From NCBI RefSeq assembly GCF_014932895.1, contig NZ_JACYOF010000005.1, positions 1 through 64,000 of the forward strand: DNA of 64,000 bases. Reading direction: 5' to 3'. The translations under genes and the position numbers were made by a program. This document shows, piece by piece, positions 1 to 8,149 of the stretch. Below the pieces are notes generated by a model. That model was not told where the DNA came from and ran no database searches. It saw only the letters and a list, made by a program, of their open reading frames with translations. Numbering within the stretch: position 1 is the stretch's first letter; each line of letters begins with the position of its first letter. This DNA comes from Bacillus thuringiensis (GTDB taxonomy: Bacteria; Bacillota; Bacilli; Bacillales; Bacillaceae_G).

Positions 1-1
1 A

Positions 2-3000
2 GGCAAAACAAAGGTAGAAGGAACGAAGACATGGAACGACGGAAATGCAACAGACCGCCCGACGATGATCAAAGTAGACTTACTACAAAACGGAAATGTG
101 ATTCAAACACACGACGTACTAGCAGTAATGGGTTGGAAATATATATTCGCAGATTTAGCAGCATATGATGCGGAAGGAAAGCCTTACGAGTATACAGTGA
201 AAGAACAAGCAGTACCAGGATATGAATCCAAGGTAAGTGGTACTGATATTACAAATACAAAAGTAGGTCAAACAAAAGTAGAAGGAACGAAGACATGGAA
301 AGATGATAACGCAACAGATCGTCCGGAAATGATTAAAGTAGACCTTTTACAAAATGGTACAGTGATTGCGACGCAAGAAGTAAGCAAAGCAACAGGTTGG
401 AAATATGAATTCAAAGATTTAGCAGCATATGATGAAATTGGAGTAGCGTACAAGTATCAAGTGAAGGAACAACCGGTAGCAGGATATGAATCCAAAGTAA
501 GAGGTACTGATATCACAAATACAAAAGTAGGCGAAACAAAAGTAGAAGGAACGAAAACATGGAAAGATGATAGCGCGAAAGATCGTCCGGAAATGATTAA
601 AGTAGATCTTTTACAAAACGGTAAAGTAGTAGACACAAAAGAAGTAACAGCGGCAACAGAATGGAAGTACACATTTGAAAAGCTCCAAGCATACGATGCA
701 AACGGAGTGGCATACAAGTATGAAGTGAAAGAACAGCCAGTAGCAGGATATGAATCCAAAGTAAGTGGTACTGACATCACAAATACAAAAGTAGGCGAAA
801 CAAAAGTAGAAGGAACAAAGACATGGAAAGACGATAACGCGAAAGATCGTCCGGAAATGATTAAAGTAGACCTTTTACAAAATGGTACAGTGATTGCGAC
901 GCAAGAAGTAAGCAAAGCAACAGGTTGGAAATATGAATTCAAAGATTTAGCAGCGTATGATGAAAATGGAGTAGCGTACAAGTATGAGGTGAAGGAACAA
1001 GCGGTGGCTGGATATGAATCCAAAGTAAATGGTACTGACATCACGAATACAAAAGTAGGCGAAACAAAAGTAGAAGGAACGAAAACATGGAAAGACGATA
1101 ACGCGAAAGATCGTCCGACAATGATCAAAGTAGACCTTTTACAAAATGGTAAAGTAGTAGATACAAAAGAAGTAACAGCAGAAACAAACTGGAAGTATAC
1201 GTTTGAAAAGCTCCAAGCATACGATGCAAATGGAGTAGCGTACAAGTATGAAGTAAAGGAACAACCGGTAGCAGGATATGAATCCAAAGTAAGTGGTACT
1301 GACATTACGAATACAAAAGTAGCGAAATTGACAGTAGAAGGAACAAAAACGTGGAACGATAATAACGCAACAGATCGTCCAAGTTCGATTAAAGTAGACT
1401 TACTACAAAACGGTCAAGTAGTAGATACAAAAGAAGTAACAGCGGCAACAAACTGGAAATATGCATTTGCGGATGTAGAAGCATACGATGAAAATGGAGT
1501 AGCGTACAAGTATGAAGTGAAGGAACAGCCGGTAACGGGATACCAATCTGACGTACACGGTTATGACATCACAAATACAAAAGTAGGCGAAACAAAAGTA
1601 GAAGGAACGAAGACATGGAACGATAATAACGCAACAGATCGTCCAAGCTCGATTAAAGTAGACTTACTACAAAACGGTAAAGTAGTAGATACAAAAGAAG
1701 TAACAGCAGAAACAAACTGGAAGTACACGTTTGAAAAACTACAAGCTTACGATGCAGAAGGTAAGGCATATAAGTATGAAGTGAAAGAACAAGCAGTTGA
1801 AGGATATAGATCCAAAGTAAAAGGTTATGACATCACGAATACAAAAGTAGGCGAAACGAAAGTAGAAGGAACAAAAACGTGGAACGATAATAACGCAACA
1901 GATCGTCCAAGTTCGATTAAAGTAGACTTACTACAAAACGGTAAAGTAGTAGACACAAAAGAAGTAACAGCAGAAACAAACTGGAAGTACACGTTTGAAA
2001 AGCTCCAAGCTTACGATGCAGAAGGTAAGGCATACAAGTATGAGGTGAAAGAACAGCCAGTATCAGGATATGAATCCAAAGTAAATGGTACTGACATCAC
2101 AAATACAAAAGTAGGCAAAACAAAAGTAGAAGGAACGAAAACATGGAAAGACGATAATGCGAAAGATCGTCCGGAAATGATTAAAGTAGACCTTTTACAA
2201 GATGGTACAGTAATTGCGACGCAAGAAGTAAGCAAAGTAACAGGTTGGAAATACGAATTCAAAGATTTAGCAGCGTATGATGCAGAAGGTAAGGCATACA
2301 AGTATGAAGTGAAAGAACAAGCAGTATCAGGATATGAATCCAAAGTAAGTGGTACTGACATCACAAATACAAAAGTAGGCGAAACAAAAGTAGAAGGAAC
2401 GAAGACATGGAAAGACGATAACGCAACAGATCGTCCAAGTTCGATTAAAGTAGACTTACTACAAAACAGTCAAGTAATTGACACAAAAGAAGTAACGGCA
2501 GCGAGTGACTGGAAGTACACGTTTGAAAAGCTCCAAGCTTACGATGCAGAAGGTAAGGCATACAAGTATGAAGTGAAAGAACAAGCAGTTGAAGGATATA
2601 AATCCAAAGTAAAAGGTTATGACATCACGAATACAAAAGTAGGCGAAACGAAAGTAGAAGGAACAAAGACGTGGAACGATAATAACGCAACAGATCGTCC
2701 AAGCACAATCAAAGTAGACTTACTACGAAACGATAAAGTAATTGACACGAAAGAAGTAAGTAAAGCAACAAATTGGAAGTATACGTTTGAAAAGCTCCAA
2801 GCATATGATGCAAACGGAGCAGCTTACAAGTATGAAGTGAAAGAACAGCCAGTAGCTGGATATGAATCCAAAGTAAATGGTACTGACATCACGAATACAA
2901 AAGTAGGCGAAACAAAAGTAGAAGGAACGAAAACGTGGAACGATAACAATGCAACAGATCGTCCAAGCACAATCAAAGTAGACTTACTACAAAACGGTAA

Positions 3001-4225
3001 AGTAGTAGACACAAAAGAAGTAACAGTAGAAACAAACTGGAAGTATATATTTGAAAAGCTCCAAGCATACGATGAAAATGGAGTAGCATACAAGTATGAA
3101 GTGAAGGAACAGCCGGTAGCTGGATATGAATCCAAAGTAAAAGGTTATGACATCACAAATACAAAAGTAGGCGAAACAAAAGTAGAAGGAACGAAAACAT
3201 GGAACGACGATAACGCGAAAAATCGTCCGACAATGATCAAAGTAGATCTTTTACAAAACGGTCAAGTAGTAGATACAAAAGAAGTAACAGCGGCAACAGA
3301 ATGGAAGTACACATTTGAAAAGCTCCAAGCATACGATGCAAACGGAGTAGCGTATAAGTATGAAGTGAAGGAGCAACCAGTAGCAGGATATGAATCTAAA
3401 GTAAGTGGTACTGACATCACAAATACAAAAGTAGGTAAAACAAAAGTAGAAGGAACGAAGACATGGAAAGACGGGAATACAACAGACCGTCCGACAATGA
3501 TCAAAGTAGACTTACTACAAAACGGGAACGTGATTCAAACACAAGACGTATTCGCAGTAATGGGTTGGAAATATATATTCACAGATTTAGAAGCATATGA
3601 TGCGGAAGGAAAGGCTTACGAGTATACAGTAAAAGAACAGCCAGTAGCAGGATATGAATCTAAAGTAAATGGTACTGACATCACAAATACAAAAGTAGGC
3701 GAAACAAAAGTAGAAGGAATGAAAATATGGAAAGACGATAACGCAACAGATCGTCCGGAAATGATTAAAGTAGACCTTTTACAAAATGGTACAGTGATTG
3801 CGATGCAAGAAGTAAGCAAAGCAACAGATTGGAAATATGAATTCAAAGATTTAGCAGCATATGATGCAAACGGAGTAGCGTATAAGTATGAAGTGAAGGA
3901 ACAACCAGTAGCAGGATATGAATCCGAAGTAAAAGGTTATGACATCACAAATACAAAAGTAGGCGAAACAAAAGTAGAAGGAACAAAAACTTGGAACGAT
4001 AACAATGCAACAGATCGTCCAAGTTCGATTAAAGTAGACTTACTACAAAACGGTAAAGTAGTAGACACAAAAGAAGTAACAGCAAAAACAAACTGGAAGT
4101 ACACGTTTGAAAAGCTCCAAGCATATGATGCAAACGGAGTAGCGTACAAGTATGAAGTGAAGGAACAACCAGTAGCTGGATATGAATCCAAAGTAAAAGG
4201 TTATGACATCACAAATACAAAAATC
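2..4225 (+). repeat. 16 tandem 264-bp Cna-B coding repeats
   Basis: From base 2 to 4225 the sequence divides into exactly 16 units of 264 bp (88 codons) with no insertion or deletion between units. Units differ by scattered substitutions and fall into a few alternating subtypes, for example those with VIATQEVSKATGW and those with VVDTKEVTAETNW. The array is open at its left end, so the true copy number is unknown. The even length suggests expansion and contraction by recombination between copies. Confidence 0.95.
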
Positions 4226-4600
4226 AAGGACGAGCCAAATGTAGATCCAAAAGATCCAAGTACAGATCCAAAAGATCCAAGTACAGATCCAAAAGATCCA
4301 AGTACAGATCCAAAAGATCCAAGTACAGATCCAAAAGATCCAAGTACAGATCCGAAAGATCCAAGCACAGATCCAAAAGATCCAAGTACAGATCCGAAAG
4401 ATCCAAGCACAGATCCAAAAGATCCAAACACAAATACAGGCAACAATAGCGATTCAAAAGTTCCACCTACTACAGAAAATGATAAGCCAACATTACTTCC
4501 TAACACAGGAGGAACATCAGCAGGAATGAGTTCAATTCTTGGAGGTATGGTATTGTTCCTTTTAGGCGGAATTCTACTCGCTCGTCAGCGAATTAAATAA
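2..4600 (+). CDS. Cna-B repeat LPXTG-anchored surface protein (5' end outside window)
   Basis: The reading frame is open from base 2, so the N-terminal part (signal peptide and any ligand-binding domains) lies upstream of the window. What is visible is 16 consecutive 88-residue Cna-B-type domains, then a 9-copy DPKDPST spacer, then a sortase signal: LPNTG, a hydrophobic segment and the basic tail RQRIK. Each repeat keeps a Lys in EGTKTW (EGMKIW once), a Glu in the VKE strand and an Asn in DITNT. These are the usual Lys-Glu-Asn set for Cna-B isopeptide bonds, so I infer a self-crosslinked rigid stalk. The family is covalently attached to peptidoglycan by sortase A and often acts in adhesion. 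The ligand cannot be told from this part. A rho-independent terminator follows. Confidence 0.93.
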   Translation, partial: GKTKVEGTKTWNDGNATDRPTMIKVDLLQNGNVIQTHDVLAVMGWKYIFADLAAYDAEGKPYEYTVKEQAVPGYESKVSGTDITNTKVGQTKVEGTKTWKDDNATDRPEMIKVDLLQNGTVIATQEVSKATGWKYEFKDLAAYDEIGVAYKYQVKEQPVAGYESKVRGTDITNTKVGETKVEGTKTWKDDSAKDRPEMIKVDLLQNGKVVDTKEVTAATEWKYTFEKLQAYDANGVAYKYEVKEQPVAGYESKVSGTDITNTKVGETKVEGTKTWKDDNAKDRPEMIKVDLLQNGTVIATQEVSKATGWKYEFKDLAAYDENGVAYKYEVKEQAVAGYESKVNGTDITNTKVGETKVEGTKTWKDDNAKDRPTMIKVDLLQNGKVVDTKEVTAETNWKYTFEKLQAYDANGVAYKYEVKEQPVAGYESKVSGTDITNTKVAKLTVEGTKTWNDNNATDRPSSIKVDLLQNGQVVDTKEVTAATNWKYAFADVEAYDENGVAYKYEVKEQPVTGYQSDVHGYDITNTKVGETKVEGTKTWNDNNATDRPSSIKVDLLQNGKVVDTKEVTAETNWKYTFEKLQAYDAEGKAYKYEVKEQAVEGYRSKVKGYDITNTKVGETKVEGTKTWNDNNATDRPSSIKVDLLQNGKVVDTKEVTAETNWKYTFEKLQAYDAEGKAYKYEVKEQPVSGYESKVNGTDITNTKVGKTKVEGTKTWKDDNAKDRPEMIKVDLLQDGTVIATQEVSKVTGWKYEFKDLAAYDAEGKAYKYEVKEQAVSGYESKVSGTDITNTKVGETKVEGTKTWKDDNATDRPSSIKVDLLQNSQVIDTKEVTAASDWKYTFEKLQAYDAEGKAYKYEVKEQAVEGYKSKVKGYDITNTKVGETKVEGTKTWNDNNATDRPSTIKVDLLRNDKVIDTKEVSKATNWKYTFEKLQAYDANGAAYKYEVKEQPVAGYESKVNGTDITNTKVGETKVEGTKTWNDNNATDRPSTIKVDLLQNGKVVDTKEVTVETNWKYIFEKLQAYDENGVAYKYEVKEQPVAGYESKVKGYDITNTKVGETKVEGTKTWNDDNAKNRPTMIKVDLLQNGQVVDTKEVTAATEWKYTFEKLQAYDANGVAYKYEVKEQPVAGYESKVSGTDITNTKVGKTKVEGTKTWKDGNTTDRPTMIKVDLLQNGNVIQTQDVFAVMGWKYIFTDLEAYDAEGKAYEYTVKEQPVAGYESKVNGTDITNTKVGETKVEGMKIWKDDNATDRPEMIKVDLLQNGTVIAMQEVSKATDWKYEFKDLAAYDANGVAYKYEVKEQPVAGYESEVKGYDITNTKVGETKVEGTKTWNDNNATDRPSSIKVDLLQNGKVVDTKEVTAKTNWKYTFEKLQAYDANGVAYKYEVKEQPVAGYESKVKGYDITNTKIKDEPNVDPKDPSTDPKDPSTDPKDPSTDPKDPSTDPKDPSTDPKDPSTDPKDPSTDPKDPSTDPKDPNTNTGNNSDSKVPPTTENDKPTLLPNTGGTSAGMSSILGGMVLFLLGGILLARQRIK
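4244..4432 (+). repeat. 9 x 21-bp repeat coding DPKDPST spacer
   Basis: Nine in-frame copies of a 21-bp unit encode DPKDPST (the last is DPKDPNT). It is an extended, proline- and charge-rich cell wall-spanning spacer between the Cna-B domains and the LPNTG signal. Near-identical units make it prone to copy-number change. Confidence 0.93.
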
Positions 4601-4675
4601 TAAAAAAGCTTTAGATTATTGATTACACTGTAATCTGAGTAGCTGACAAATTAAAAAATTACTATTGATATTGCT

Positions 4676-4748
4676 CCCTTTAGGTAAGTATTCAAAAACA
4701 CTTCACGATAAGGTGAAGGGAAGAATGCAGCCTGAAGGGTTTTTTTTA
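4676..4748 (+). terminator. Terminator after the Cna-B gene
   Basis: CCCTTTAGG (4676-4684) pairs with CCTGAAGGG (4731-4739, one G-U pair) and is followed by eight T. The enclosed loop carries its own hairpin, CTTCAC/GTGAAG at 4701-4718. A smaller stem, GATTAC/GTAATC, lies just upstream at about 4621-4635. Confidence 0.7.
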
Positions 4749-4777
4749 TAGAAAAAAGGGAACAATTTCAAGGTGGA

Positions 4778-4962
4778 CTCAATCAGTGGCTCTAAAACGA
4801 TAACAAAACCGTTTTTAAGAAGCCTATTATCATTGGACTATAAGCTTAGAGCGTGGTATCTCATGTAATTTAAGGTCAATGCTATGTTTCATTAAGTTTT
4901 GGATGAATTCATAGCCATTTTTATGGCTAATTTAGAAATAGCATTTTGTAAAGCTTTGTTCT
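4778..4962 (-). pseudogene. Decayed methionine aminopeptidase fragment
   Basis: Read on the minus strand, this stretch aligns with residues about 150-203 of the intact MetAP gene 2.3 kb to the right. One frame gives ISHKNGYEFIQNLMKHSI and then LKLHEIP, against NFAHKSGYNVIQNLTGHGIG and SLHEAP in the intact protein. A second frame gives NDNRLLKNGFVIVLEPLI against MDNALLKDGLVIAVEPFI. The metal-binding GHG has become KHS, and the two blocks are in different frames with stops between. It is a non-functional remnant of a second map-like gene. Confidence 0.8.
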
Positions 4963-5247
4963 TGAGTAGCTGATGCAACGTTTATTTTAGGAATGAAGGC
5001 ATTAGTTCCTGAAGTTCAAGTTAACACAATTGCAAGAGCACCTTTTCATAATTGAAAAATCTCCTCATTAGATGTAATCAATATTATTAAAATTTTTTAT
5101 TCTACATAATGCTATGCGATGGATATCTTTTATTTATATATTACGATTTTAATTATACACCATAATACCATGTAATAAATATGCTTTTATGCATATTTAT
5201 TTTTTTTTAATAAACAGCCACCGATTAATCGGTGGCTTGAAATAGTA
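4963..5247. other. Gene-poor stretch with a signal-peptide-like remnant
   Basis: No intact gene is seen between the MetAP remnant and the M28 peptidase. On the minus strand a good ribosome site (GAGGAG) precedes an ATG at about 5055. Allowing one frameshift and one stop, the reading resembles a secretion signal: GALAIVLT, stop, then TSGTNAFIPKINVASATQEQ. It runs directly into the MetAP remnant. I read it as a decayed secreted-protein start, with low certainty. The rest is AT-rich and shows nothing recognisable. Confidence 0.35.
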
Positions 5248-6645
5248 TTAAGCGGCTTTTTCTCCTGTTTTTACGGTGGATTGAAGGCTATTATAGACGC
5301 CTGTACCAATGACCTCTAATGCCATTTTCATACGTTCTAGCGAAATATTTTCTAATACGTTATCTTGAGGTGTGTGATATACCTTTTCAATATGATAGAT
5401 TAATGGATTCCAGCTATCGACGCCCATCCAAATAAATAATGCAGAAGGAATACCAACTTCAGCAAATGGTACGTGATCACTAGAGCCAAATCTTCCTTGA
5501 AGAACGAGATCATTATTTAATTGTTTACCTGCTTGTAATGCTGCATCTGTTACAAAGTTCGTGGAACCGTCGGGAGTCATAGCGTATAAATTCTTTGCTT
5601 TATCATAATTTGTTGCAACCATATCAGCGTTGAAGACACCTAAAATGCGATTACGTTCTTTTTGTGATAAGTTTTCTACGTAATATTCAGAACCGAGTAA
5701 ACCAGTTTCTTCAGAACCAAAAGCGATAAAGCGGACTTCTTTATCAGTTTCTACATTTTGAAAAGCACGAGCTAGTTCTAATATTAATCCTGTACCCGAA
5801 GCGTTATCATTCGCTCCAGGTGCTCCAACGACGCTATCATAGTGTGAACTTACAACGACAGTTTTTTCATTACCTGTACTATTTTTTGGTTTCTTTTTAG
5901 CAATAACATTTAGAGATGTTAAATTAGATTCATGTCTTGCTTTTAGGGAAAGAATTGTTGGCCCTTTTTTTGCAATTTCTTCTTTAAATGCATTTCCTTG
6001 AGCATAAGCAAGACCAAAGACAGGGACAGACTGTTTTTTAGTTAAGTGAGGATTGAAGGTTTGTCCGTAGTTTCCACGGCCTCCAATTAAACTGTATAAA
6101 AGAACACCTTTTGCTCCTTTGCTAACAGCATTTTCAACTTGCTTATTATAATCTACTGCTGTTGCACCTCTTTCGAATAAAACAATCTTTCCGTTTACCT
6201 CATTTGGAATATCATCCAATTTTGTTCCACCTTGAACAAAGATAAGAGGAGCTGTAACAGCTTCTGTAGAAATTAGTGCATTGGGAGCAGCGCCAGCTTG
6301 CCAATTACGTTTTGTGGATAATGGTGATTCGATAAATCCAACGTATTGATCCGGTACTTGAAAGGGCTGATATTCTACTTCATATCCCATTGATTTAAGT
6401 TGCATACCAACGTAGCGAGAGGCCCACTCTTCTGATTTTGTACCGCCTGGGCGGGGACCAATTGTTTCGGATAAGAAACGGATATGTTCGATGGCGCGGC
6501 TTGCATCAACTTGTTTTGTAATAGGTGGAATCTGTGTAATTTCTGACGTGGAATTAGCTTTTGCTTGTCCGATTGGAGCTAAGCTAACGGCGAGTGATAC
6601 AGCAAGCAAGGAGCTTACTATTTTTTGCTTCAGCGATTTTCTCAT
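5248..6645 (-). CDS. ywaD: Secreted M28 family aminopeptidase with PA domain
   Basis: Predicted zinc-dependent extracellular aminopeptidase resembling B. subtilis YwaD. Start at 6645 (465 aa) is preferred over an upstream ATG at 6684 because GGAGAGG lies 6 nt before it. Residues 1-30 form a signal peptide ending AKA. A PA (protease-associated) domain covers about 115-225 and the M28 catalytic domain about 245-455. Expected two-zinc ligands are visible: His268 (SSHYDS), Asp280 (ANDNASG), Glu313 (GSEETG), Asp341 (NADMV) and His424 (HTPQD), so it should be active. It is a single-gene unit reading toward the Cna-B gene. A consensus PlcR box lies about 150 bp upstream. Confidence 0.9.
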   Translation of the reverse strand: MRKSLKQKIVSSLLAVSLAVSLAPIGQAKANSTSEITQIPPITKQVDASRAIEHIRFLSETIGPRPGGTKSEEWASRYVGMQLKSMGYEVEYQPFQVPDQYVGFIESPLSTKRNWQAGAAPNALISTEAVTAPLIFVQGGTKLDDIPNEVNGKIVLFERGATAVDYNKQVENAVSKGAKGVLLYSLIGGRGNYGQTFNPHLTKKQSVPVFGLAYAQGNAFKEEIAKKGPTILSLKARHESNLTSLNVIAKKKPKNSTGNEKTVVVSSHYDSVVGAPGANDNASGTGLILELARAFQNVETDKEVRFIAFGSEETGLLGSEYYVENLSQKERNRILGVFNADMVATNYDKAKNLYAMTPDGSTNFVTDAALQAGKQLNNDLVLQGRFGSSDHVPFAEVGIPSALFIWMGVDSWNPLIYHIEKVYHTPQDNVLENISLERMKMALEVIGTGVYNSLQSTVKTGEKAA

Positions 6646-6796
6646 TTTTTCCTCTCCCATTCTTCTATTCTCTCTGACTGACAAAAGAAGACGGATAACG
6701 ACTTTATTTTACTTTTAAATATCTGAAATTTCAATTTAATGTTGTTGAGAAATAAAGTGAAACCTTTACTGTCCACAAATAGGGACAAAAACACTA

Positions 6797-6812
6797 TATG
6801 CATATTTACATA
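6797..6812. promoter_or_regulatory. PlcR box
   Basis: TATGCATATTTACATA matches the published palindrome TATGNANNNNTNCATA at every fixed position. It may drive the secreted aminopeptidase to the left. However, no clear -10 is seen on that side, whereas TATCAT lies 22 nt to the right on the plus strand, facing a region with no gene. The target is therefore an inference. Confidence 0.75.
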
Positions 6813-7084
6813 TTTTTAGTATATATATATATGCTATCATTCTAAATGAAGGGCTGCTTTCTATTTTGAAGGCTCCTACATTGCATGAATCTAGTGTACC
6901 CAAACTTTAGATTATGTAGGGAAACGGAATCTGTTACAGGGTTTCTTTTCTCATGTTTGAATCATGTGATGGTAACTATGTTTCCGCATTTCATAATTAT
7001 CATCAGTGATATATGTAAGGCATCCATATGAAAATACGAGGCTGTTCAAAGGTTTACCATACTTTTGGACAGCCTCACCCCGTT

Positions 7085-7120
7085 AAAAAGGTGATACTTT
7101 GATGCATCACCTTTTTATTT
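7085..7120. terminator. Hairpin terminator, possibly bidirectional
   Basis: AAAAAGGTGAT (7085-7095) pairs with ATCACCTTTTT (7106-7116). A/T runs on both sides make it usable in either direction. No rightward gene is known to need it, so it may belong to a lost gene or to the PlcR-box promoter. Confidence 0.6.
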
Positions 7121-7149
7121 ATATAAGCTTTTACATACCTAAAAATAAT

Positions 7150-7197
7150 AAAAAACAGCCGTTTAGTAGAAGGAATCCACAAAACGGCTGTTTTTTA
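7150..7197 (-). terminator. Terminator of map
   Basis: AAAACAGCCGTTT and AAACGGCTGTTTT form a long GC-centred stem with a T-run in the minus direction, immediately after the map stop codon. Confidence 0.8.
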
Positions 7198-7944
7198 TTA
7201 TATTTCTGTTAAGATAATCGGTTCACCGCGTGTTACAACGATTGTATGTTCACATTGTGCAACAAGGCTTTTGTCCGGTGTAACGAATGTCCAACCATCG
7301 TCACCACGCTCAATAATATGATCAGCTTTCATAGAGATAAATGGCTCTACAGCGATAACAAGACCGTCTTTTAGAAGCGCATTATCCATTGGATCATAAT
7401 AGCTTAAAATGTGGTTTGGTGCTTCATGTAAGCTAAGACCAATACCGTGGCCGGTTAAGTTTTGAATAACATTGTATCCACTTTTATGTGCAAAGTTTGA
7501 AACAGCACGACCAATTTGATTTTGTTTTGAACCAGCTTTTACTTTTTTCATTGCTGCCCAAAATGCATCAACCGCTGCTTGGCAAAGCTTTTCTTTTGCT
7601 TCGTCTTCTCCAAGTACAAATGAAATACCTGTATCTGCATAATAACCATCAAGTGCAGCAGATACGTCGACGTTTACTAAGTCACCTTCTTTTAATACAC
7701 GATCTCCTGGAATACCGTGAGCAACTTCTTCGTTTACACTAATGCAAGTTACACCTGGAAAATCATATTCTTTTTCAGGTGCAGAAATAGCACCGTGCTC
7801 ATCTAATACTTTTTTACCGATCAAATCAAGCTCTTTCGTTGTCATCCCTGGCTTCGCTTGTTTTTTCATTTCTTCACGTGCAAGCGCAACGATACGGCCG
7901 ATTTTTCGTAAGCTTTCTAAATCTTGTTCATTACGAATAATCAT
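7198..7944 (-). CDS. map: Type I methionine aminopeptidase
   Basis: Removes the initiator Met from nascent cytosolic proteins. I start at 7944 (248 aa, the usual length) because AAGGACAG lies about 10 nt upstream; the longer frame to 7992 adds 16 residues with no family match. All five metal ligands are present: Asp93, Asp104 (YADTG), His166 (GHGIG), Glu200 (VEPF) and Glu232 (CEHT). The sequence is of the short B. subtilis MapB/YflG kind rather than the copy in the ribosomal operon. It is monocistronic with its own terminator. A decayed relative lies at 4778-4962. Confidence 0.92.
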   Translation of the reverse strand: MIIRNEQDLESLRKIGRIVALAREEMKKQAKPGMTTKELDLIGKKVLDEHGAISAPEKEYDFPGVTCISVNEEVAHGIPGDRVLKEGDLVNVDVSAALDGYYADTGISFVLGEDEAKEKLCQAAVDAFWAAMKKVKAGSKQNQIGRAVSNFAHKSGYNVIQNLTGHGIGLSLHEAPNHILSYYDPMDNALLKDGLVIAVEPFISMKADHIIERGDDGWTFVTPDKSLVAQCEHTIVVTRGEPIILTEI

Positions 7945-8053
7945 GAAAACCACTGTCCTTCCTCGAATATATATCTTATCCGATTGTATCATGTTTATTT
8001 TCGTACTGCTACTCGCTTGCGGTATGTGGGTTGATTCCTCTCACAAAGAATAC

Positions 8054-8119
8054 ATGACAATTGTCATATCGATGTCATGACGCATCATACTGTTTCCTAA
8101 CTTTTCCAAGGGATACAAT
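8054..8119 (+). promoter_or_regulatory. Promoter and palindromic operator of the yvfRSTU operon
   Basis: A perfect 14-bp palindrome ATGACAATTGTCAT (8054-8067) is followed by a half-site ATGTCATGA (8072-8080). Downstream lies a weak -35 (TGTTTC), a 17-bp spacer and TACAAT (8114-8119). A poor -35 with dyad sites above it fits activation by a NarL/LuxR-type regulator. The operon's own regulator is the obvious candidate, by inference. Confidence 0.5.
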
Positions 8120-8149
8120 GTAAATATAAGAAACAGCGGGGGTGGAGAG

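Larger units (their letters stand above)
6646..7197. other. Intergenic region with PlcR box and three hairpins
   Basis: This 550-bp gap separates two minus-strand genes. It holds a perfect PlcR box (6797-6812), an imperfect hairpin (7039-7076, arms GAGGCTGTTC and GGACAGCCTC), a bidirectional-looking terminator (7085-7120) and the map terminator (7150-7197). A 48-codon frame at 6885-7031 on the plus strand has no ribosome site and is not annotated. Confidence 0.6.

Noticed and set aside
457-4191. Several long minus-strand open frames opposite the Cna-B repeats (for example 457-1305, 2011-2364)
   Set aside because: They repeat with the same 264-bp period and are the reverse reading of the biased repeat codons; no ribosome sites and no family match.
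2-4432. Repeat arrays as a possible CRISPR
   Set aside because: Repeats are contiguous protein-coding units of 264 and 21 bp without unique spacers, and no cas genes are present.
4201-4506. Minus-strand frames of repeated GSFGSVL or LDLLDLYLD opposite the DPKDPST spacer
   Set aside because: Low-complexity shadows of a 21-bp repeat, not genes.
5180-5195. Second PlcR-like box TATGCTTTTATGCATA
   Set aside because: One fixed position is wrong (T for A) and it lies at the 3' side of two convergent genes; at most a relic linked to the decayed gene at 4778-5060.
6885-7031. 48-codon plus-strand frame downstream of the PlcR box
   Set aside because: No ribosome site and no recognisable features; kept only as context for the box.
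7742-8080. Plus-strand frame covering the map 5' end and the yvfR operator
   Set aside because: Shadow of map; no ribosome site and it would run through a promoter region.
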